A stretch of 64,000 bases of DNA from Brevibacterium sp. RIT 803 (GTDB taxonomy: Bacteria; Actinomycetota; Actinomycetes; Actinomycetales; Brevibacteriaceae): NCBI RefSeq assembly GCF_016892625.1, contig NZ_JAFEMW010000001.1:1116001-1180000 (forward strand), in the 5' to 3' direction. The notes below the pieces were generated by a model that made no database searches, had not been told where the DNA came from, and was given only the letters and a program-made list of their open reading frames with translations. A program made the position numbers and the translations under genes. Numbering within the stretch: the first letter of the stretch is position 1; every line of letters begins with the position of its first letter. This document shows, piece by piece, positions 59,227 to 64,000 of the stretch.

Positions 59227-59859
59227 ATGTCCTTCGCGATTCGACCTCCCGTCATCGACGACGTCGAGGCGGTGGCACAGGTCCATGTTGAGGCCTGGCG
59301 AGAGACCTATCGCGGACTCATGCCCGATGAGCTGCTCGATTCCCCTGAAATGATGGGCAAGCGCAGGAAGATGTGGTGTTCGCTCATCACGCCTGAGAAT
59401 CATCCGGACCATATCTCGGCGATCGCCGACCAGGACGGCGCCATAGTCGGAATCGCCTTGTCAGGCCCGTCCGCAGCTGAAGATCGTCCCGGTGAGCGAC
59501 AGCTGTTCGTCCTCTACACATATGCTGCTGTCCACGGCTCGGGCATCGGACAACAGCTTCTTGACGCTGTCGTCGGTCCCGAAGAGCGAACTTCTCTGTG
59601 GGTGGCCGACCCGAATCCGCGTGCTCAAGCCTTCTACCGAAGAAACGGCTTCGATTTCGACGGTGCCGTAGAAACAGATGAATACGACGGAGTGCGTGAA
59701 CTTCGGATGGTCAGAGACCCGGCAGAGGCTGAGTGCCTCACACGGCTGCAGAATTTCACAGCCACAGCACAGAGTTCTGGGCGCGAAGCTTCCCTTGCGC
59801 AGCCAGAATGCCAAGCCTCACAGATCCGGCCAACGGATCACCGGCGGCCTCCTCGATGA
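59227..59859 (+). CDS. GNAT-family N-acetyltransferase
   Basis: The 210-residue protein has a GNAT core. The start reads IRPPVIDDVEAVAQVHVEAW, followed by the acetyl-CoA loop, AVHGSGIGQQLLDAVV. NPRAQAFYRRNGFDFDG is the C-terminal helix of motif B. The core ends near residue 170 (RELRMVRDP). The last 40 residues are read through the antisense end of the kinase gene and look non-homologous. The start is probably leaderless. Substrate unknown. Confidence 0.85.
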   Translation: MSFAIRPPVIDDVEAVAQVHVEAWRETYRGLMPDELLDSPEMMGKRRKMWCSLITPENHPDHISAIADQDGAIVGIALSGPSAAEDRPGERQLFVLYTYAAVHGSGIGQQLLDAVVGPEERTSLWVADPNPRAQAFYRRNGFDFDGAVETDEYDGVRELRMVRDPAEAECLTRLQNFTATAQSSGREASLAQPECQASQIRPTDHRRPPR

Positions 59860-60733
59860 TGACACCGGCATGGAGACGAGCGGCCTCTTCTCTGAACCCG
59901 GAGACGAGTGCTTCACCAGCCCGGACCAGTCCCCCGGTGAGTGCGATGCACAGTGGACTGTTGAAGCTCTTCGCTGCGGCGAGAGCACTGCGAGCAGCTT
60001 CGACACCAGCCTCACGAAGCAGTCCAGCGGCAACGGCGTCGCCGGAGTCTGAGAGTGCAGCGACCTCGACAGCGAAGTCCGCAAGCAACCCTGCTCTATT
60101 GTCGCGAGTGTAGAACTGAGACGGCCAGGTGCCTGGTGAGCCGAAGAGCCGGGTCGCGGACTCGAGCAGTGAGCGCCCACTCGGGTCAACCCCGTCATGG
60201 GTGCGCAGCGCGAGTTCAAGAGACCGTCTCCCCAGCCAGGCTCCTCCCCCTCGATCTCCGAACAAGTGCCCCCAACCATCGGTTCGAGTCCAATTCGGGG
60301 ACATGATTCCGTGCTCGCCTGGCCCCGGATGTGCAATCGAGATCGCCCCGGTGCCCAAGACGGTGACCGCGCCTCCCCTTCCTGAGAGTGCCCCGAGATG
60401 AGCAGTGACCGCGTCGATCGCCGCGGCAGCGGGGGCCCCTGCCCTGCCCGCGATCTCGGCGATCGCGGACGCTGGGTCTTCGGCCAACGAGGCAATTCCA
60501 GTAGCGCCGATTCCAATGCCGGCAATCTGGTCGAGACGTTCGCCCCACGTCTCCTGCGCTGAGGCGATGAGGCCAGAGGCAATGTCGAGAACATTGCTGC
60601 CGGCGGCACTGATCTCTACCCCAGGTCCGGTCATGATCGCGACGACGGTCAGGTTCCGGGTGGCATCGACCTTCGCCAGTGCGACCCGACTGCCGGTGCC
60701 GCCGATGTCGATCCCGAGGACGAAGGCGCTCAT
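59756..60733 (-). CDS. BadF/BadG-type amino-sugar kinase (GlcNAc/MurNAc kinase-like)
   Basis: The 325-residue ASKHA kinase has the phosphate-1 motif VLGIDIGGTGSRVALA, then GIGATGIAS, and GAVTVLGTGAISIAHPG. DGWGHLFGDRGGGAWLGRR is typical of the BadF/BadG GlcNAc-kinase group that includes MurK, and LTGGLVRAGEALVSG is the adenosine motif. It would phosphorylate GlcNAc and/or MurNAc taken up by the cell. It overlaps murQ by four bases and is last in the anmK operon. Its 3' end overlaps the convergent GNAT gene by 104 bases. Confidence 0.88.
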   Translation of the reverse strand: MSAFVLGIDIGGTGSRVALAKVDATRNLTVVAIMTGPGVEISAAGSNVLDIASGLIASAQETWGERLDQIAGIGIGATGIASLAEDPASAIAEIAGRAGAPAAAAIDAVTAHLGALSGRGGAVTVLGTGAISIAHPGPGEHGIMSPNWTRTDGWGHLFGDRGGGAWLGRRSLELALRTHDGVDPSGRSLLESATRLFGSPGTWPSQFYTRDNRAGLLADFAVEVAALSDSGDAVAAGLLREAGVEAARSALAAAKSFNSPLCIALTGGLVRAGEALVSGFREEAARLHAGVIIEEAAGDPLAGSVRLGILAAQGKLRAQNSVLWL

Positions 60734-61680
60734 GTGGTCTCGCGCTCCGAGGCAGTTCCGCCCTCGGTGCCTGCGGCGATCGCAGCTTTGACTGACCCGT
60801 CATTGTCCGCGAGGTGCTTGGCCGCAGCCGAAGGGGTCACCGAAGTGAAGGAGACGACCAGGGCTGTCTTGAGTTCGCCGCCGCAGCGCTCCAAGAGGTC
60901 TCGTGCCTTCGCCTCTGAGAGATCCGCAGCTTCGCAGAGGATACGCACGGTCCGCTCCCGGAGTTTGTCATTGGTGGCGACGACGGAGACCATGAGGTTG
61001 CGCCAGGTGCGGCCGAGGGCGATCATCAATGCCGTCGAGAAGCCATTGAGGGTCAGCTTCTGTGCTGTGCCGGCTTTGAGGCGGGTTGACCCCGTCACCA
61101 CCTCGGGCCCGGTGTCGAGCACGATATGGTCAGCAGCCGCCTCGGCGACGGGGGCCTCGGGGTTGTTCGAGATGAGCACAGTGTGCGCGCCCTCCTCACC
61201 GGCGGCCTCCAGCGCACCGCGGACATAGGGCGTCGAACCGCTCGCCGCGATTCCGATCGCCACGTCGTTCGGGCCCAGCTCTGCCCCGACTCTGCGTCCG
61301 TCATCGACGGAGTCCTCGGCGTTCTCCACAGCGTTGACCAGTGCTGCCTGGCCGCCGGCGATGTGTCCGACCACGCGACCTGGTTCGAGATTGAACGTCG
61401 GCAGGAGTTCGCTGGCGTCGAGGACTCCCAAGCGACCGGAGGTGCCGGCTCCGAAGTAGTGAACCGCACCTCCTCGGCGCATCCGCTCGGCCGCGATGTC
61501 GACGAGTTCCGCCAACTGCGGCAGGGCGTTCGCGACCGCGGTGAGGACGGCTTGGTCCTCGCCGTTCATCACCTTCAGGACGCCGAGGGTGTCGAGCTCG
61601 TCGAGTCCCTCGCTGCGGGGATTGCGCTGCTCCGTCGGCGACAGCGGGCGCTGGGTCGACGGCTGTTGGGACTGCGTCAT
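60730..61680 (-). CDS. murQ: N-acetylmuramic acid 6-phosphate etherase
   Basis: The 316-residue SIS-domain enzyme cleaves the lactyl ether of MurNAc-6-P to give GlcNAc-6-P and lactate. Signature motifs are TEQRNPRSEGLDELDTLGVL, HYFGAGTSGRLGVLDASELLP, GIAASGSTPYVRGALE, and STRLKAGTAQKLTLNGFSTA. The length is standard. ATG 61680 overlaps the symporter stop by one base (TGATG). It connects AnmK and the BadF kinase products to GlcNAc-6-P metabolism. Confidence 0.96.
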   Translation of the reverse strand: MTQSQQPSTQRPLSPTEQRNPRSEGLDELDTLGVLKVMNGEDQAVLTAVANALPQLAELVDIAAERMRRGGAVHYFGAGTSGRLGVLDASELLPTFNLEPGRVVGHIAGGQAALVNAVENAEDSVDDGRRVGAELGPNDVAIGIAASGSTPYVRGALEAAGEEGAHTVLISNNPEAPVAEAAADHIVLDTGPEVVTGSTRLKAGTAQKLTLNGFSTALMIALGRTWRNLMVSVVATNDKLRERTVRILCEAADLSEAKARDLLERCGGELKTALVVSFTSVTPSAAAKHLADNDGSVKAAIAAGTEGGTASERETT

Positions 61681-63185
61681 CAGCGGTTGCTGCCTTCCAC
61701 CTCGGCGACGGTGTTCCGATTCTGCGTCTTCGGGTGGCGCAGGGACAGGAGCCCGCCGACGCCGACCATGACGATGACGCCGAGCAGCGGGTACCACTGC
61801 CAGGCGACCCAGACCTCGCCGGTGACGTACTTCTCCATGACGAAGAAGAAGGCGTTGACAGCGACCGCCAGCGCGAACGTGATGTTCGCATCGACTGCTG
61901 TGGCGCGCTTGTTGACGATGCCGAAGACGAACGCTCCCAGGAGCCCGCCGTAGGTGATGCCCGCGACGCCCAACGCGAGGATGACGATGTTGCCCTCATC
62001 GGATTGGAAGACCGTGGCCGGGAGGATGAAGGCGATTCCCCAGCCGATGGTCGCCCAGCGCCCGACCTTGAAGCCCTCGGCGTCGGTCATCGGCGTCCTC
62101 TTCAGCCGTGCGTAGACATCGTTGACCGTCGAGGAGGACAGAGCCGACAGCGACGAGGACAGGGTCGACATGGCCGCTGCGAGGATGCCGGCCAGCAGCA
62201 GCCCCGAGACGCCGGGCGGCAGACCTTCGATGATGAAGAGCGGGAAGATCTCGTCATCGCGGCTGAGCCCCAGGTCAGCAGGCAGGGCGTGGTCGTAATA
62301 GGCCCACAGTGCCAGGCCGACTGCGAGGAAGACCGCGAACTGAACGAAGACGACGATGCCCGAGACGATGAGTGCCTTCTGCGCCTCGACCTTGGACCTG
62401 CAGGACAGGAGACGCTGGACGATGAGCTGGTCTGAGCCGTGCGAGGCCATGGCGAAGACCGCACCGCCGAGCAGCGAGGGAATGAACGAGTCTGGGGCCG
62501 AGATCGGATTGCCCTCGAAGATGAACATATTGAGCTTGCCCGCCTCGGCGGCATCGGCCACCCAGCCGCCGCCGAAGGTCGCGGTGATGACGATGATGGT
62601 GAGGAGACCGCCGACGACGTAGAGGCACATCTGGGCCACGTCGACCCAGACCACGGCCTTGATCCCGCCGATGAAGGTGTAGGCGATCGTCACCAGCGAG
62701 AGGACGACGATGATGACGAAGTAGTTCGTGTGGATGCCCAGACCGTCGAGGATCACCTTGACGGGAATCGCTGCGGCGAGGACCCTGATGCCGTCGGCCA
62801 GGAGACGGGTGAACAGGAAGGTCACACCCGCAGTCGTCTGGGTCGAGGTGCCGAAGCGTTTGCCCAGGTAGGCGTACGCGGTCAGCATCTCACCGTCGTA
62901 GTATTTCGGGAGCATGAAGAAAGCGACGATGACTCGGCCGAGGATGTAGCCCAGCCCCAGCTGCAGATAGTTGATGTCGCCGAGGTAGCTCATGACCGGG
63001 ATGCCGATCACCGTCAGCGCGCTGGTCTCGGTCGCGACCACGGACAGACACACCGCCCACCAGGGTATGTTCCGGCTACCCAGGAAGTAGCCCTGGAGGT
63101 CTTTCTGCTTTCCGCTGAGCTTCAGACCCAACCACGCCGTGGCGGCAAGGTAGGCGATGATCACCAGAAGGTCGATGATCTGCAT
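61680..63185 (-). CDS. Sodium:solute symporter (SSS family)
   Basis: The 501-residue carrier has 13 helices. Family features are DLQGYFLGSRNIPWWAVCLS then VVATETSALTVIGIP (the Na+ site), and later SSLSALSSSTVNDVY with the conserved Ser/Thr. It is related to sialic-acid and sugar SSS carriers. Placement between anmK and murQ suggests uptake of MurNAc or anhydro-MurNAc, an inference from context. ATG 63185 has AAGGAG upstream. Stop overlap with murQ couples translation. Confidence 0.92.
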   Translation of the reverse strand: MQIIDLLVIIAYLAATAWLGLKLSGKQKDLQGYFLGSRNIPWWAVCLSVVATETSALTVIGIPVMSYLGDINYLQLGLGYILGRVIVAFFMLPKYYDGEMLTAYAYLGKRFGTSTQTTAGVTFLFTRLLADGIRVLAAAIPVKVILDGLGIHTNYFVIIVVLSLVTIAYTFIGGIKAVVWVDVAQMCLYVVGGLLTIIVITATFGGGWVADAAEAGKLNMFIFEGNPISAPDSFIPSLLGGAVFAMASHGSDQLIVQRLLSCRSKVEAQKALIVSGIVVFVQFAVFLAVGLALWAYYDHALPADLGLSRDDEIFPLFIIEGLPPGVSGLLLAGILAAAMSTLSSSLSALSSSTVNDVYARLKRTPMTDAEGFKVGRWATIGWGIAFILPATVFQSDEGNIVILALGVAGITYGGLLGAFVFGIVNKRATAVDANITFALAVAVNAFFFVMEKYVTGEVWVAWQWYPLLGVIVMVGVGGLLSLRHPKTQNRNTVAEVEGSNR

Positions 63186-63234
63186 GGTGTGTCTCCTTCG
63201 TACAAGGGGTGTGCGTTGCTTCGAGAGGTGTGCT

Positions 63235-64000
63235 TCAGTGCAGGATTCTCAGATGAGTGGGTCTTCGGTGCAGCGGTTCCGGCAGCCGCAGTGAGCCTTT
63301 GCCCGGGCTCAGTCTCCCAGCGATGCTCGGGTGCCCGGCACCGGTGAGGCTCGGTTCTGTTCCGGCCAGCCCATTCCAGGTCAGCCATCCCAGAAGTGCC
63401 ATGAGGAGTGCTTCCTTGCCGCCCTCGGGGAGGCCGAATTCCTCATCGGTGCTGGTCAGAGTGACGGCATCGCCGAGCTCGGTGCGCAGGCGCTGCATCA
63501 GCGTCGGATTCCGCGTTCCGCCACCGGAGGCGATGACCCGGGTGACGCCGTGTCCTCGACAGGCCTCGGCAACCGTGCGTGCGGTCAGTTGAGTGACAGT
63601 GGCGATGGCATCATGCTCGCCGAGGTGGGTCCTCGTGGCGAGGAAACCGTCGAGGTAGTCGGTGTGGAAGAGTTCCTTGCCCGTCGACTTCGGCGCCGGA
63701 AGCCGGTAGTACGGATCGGCCAGCAGCTCGGTGAGCAGCTCCTCGTCGACGCGGCCCCGTGCCGCCAACGTGCCGTCACGGTCGAACGTGTCTTCTCCGC
63801 CGCTGATCCTGCCGGCAAGGATATCGATGAGGGCATTGGCGGGACCGGTGTCGAAGGCGAGCGGATCGTTCTCGGGCGCGAGGACTGTGATGTTGGCGAT
63901 CCCGCCGAGGTTGAGCACCGCGGTCGGTGTTTCGACGTCACCGGCAAGGAGTCTGTCAAGGATCCCGACGAGCGGGGCACCCTGGCCACCGGCGGCGACG
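63235..64000 (-). CDS. anmK: Anhydro-N-acetylmuramic acid kinase, C-terminal part (cut by window edge)
   Basis: The last 254 residues are in the window and the N-terminus lies beyond the right edge. The family block VAAGGQGAPLVGILDRLLAG is followed by NLGGIANIT and the FDTGPANALIDILAG segment, both diagnostic of AnmK. IASGGGTRNPTLMQRLR lies near the adenine site. AnmK hydrolyses the 1,6-anhydro bond of anhydro-MurNAc and phosphorylates it to MurNAc-6-P, the substrate of MurQ. It precedes the symporter by 49 bases, so the operon runs anmK, symporter, murQ, kinase. Confidence 0.93.
   Translation of the reverse strand, partial: VAAGGQGAPLVGILDRLLAGDVETPTAVLNLGGIANITVLAPENDPLAFDTGPANALIDILAGRISGGEDTFDRDGTLAARGRVDEELLTELLADPYYRLPAPKSTGKELFHTDYLDGFLATRTHLGEHDAIATVTQLTARTVAEACRGHGVTRVIASGGGTRNPTLMQRLRTELGDAVTLTSTDEEFGLPEGGKEALLMALLGWLTWNGLAGTEPSLTGAGHPSIAGRLSPGKGSLRLPEPLHRRPTHLRILH

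Overview
The window is GC-rich chromosomal DNA of an actinobacterium. The evidence is a mycothiol synthase gene, a GlnR-type regulator, a 13E12/DUF222 HNH protein, many GTG/TTG starts, several probable leaderless genes and a tRNA without an encoded CCA end. A Brevibacterium-like member of the Micrococcales is my best guess from overall gene style; it rests on no single marker. I see no transposase, phage module, CRISPR array or rRNA.

Left part (1-27 kb, almost all on the minus strand). A luciferase-like oxidoreductase is cut by the window edge. It is followed by an HNH protein, a decayed XRE-cupin gene beside a thioredoxin-reductase-like flavoprotein, and uspA with an amino-acid permease. Then comes a long catabolic region: class I amidotransferase, M19 dipeptidase, DUF819 membrane protein, DUF3870 protein, beta-lactamase-fold serine hydrolase, LD-carboxypeptidase and a complete dipeptide-type ABC importer. 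An N-acyl-D-amino-acid deacylase, an ion-transporter-superfamily permease, a DAP-decarboxylase-like enzyme and a PucR regulator complete it. Together these look like uptake and breakdown of cell-wall or D-amino-acid-containing peptides. A two-component system (24.8-26.8 kb) closes the region.

Middle part (27-46 kb). gabT, ygfZ, a nitrobindin-like FABP protein and a 38-residue membrane protein come first. Next are glnR-mshD-ppk-NUDIX/phosphatase on the plus strand and then pstSCAB, preceded by a PHO-box-like direct repeat. The ygfZ/FABP...glnR/mshD...pst order resembles, from memory, the Mycobacterium tuberculosis Rv0811c-Rv0820 neighbourhood. A PadR regulator and an AarF/UbiB kinase follow.

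Right part (46-64 kb). This holds a polytopic membrane protein and a second two-component system, with three evenly spaced palindromes between them. After these come a DUF4383 protein, a PiT phosphate transporter with its DUF47 partner, an EcsC-like protein, tRNA-Lys and a PspC protein. A 54-residue membrane protein precedes an unusual membrane PH-domain/MarR fusion. An FAD monooxygenase, a membrane glycosyltransferase and a GNAT enzyme follow. At the right edge is a MurNAc-recycling operon (anmK, Na+/solute symporter, murQ, BadF-type kinase). The window therefore carries peptide-side and sugar-side murein salvage candidates at opposite ends, and three phosphate functions (Pst, PiT, polyphosphate kinase) between them.
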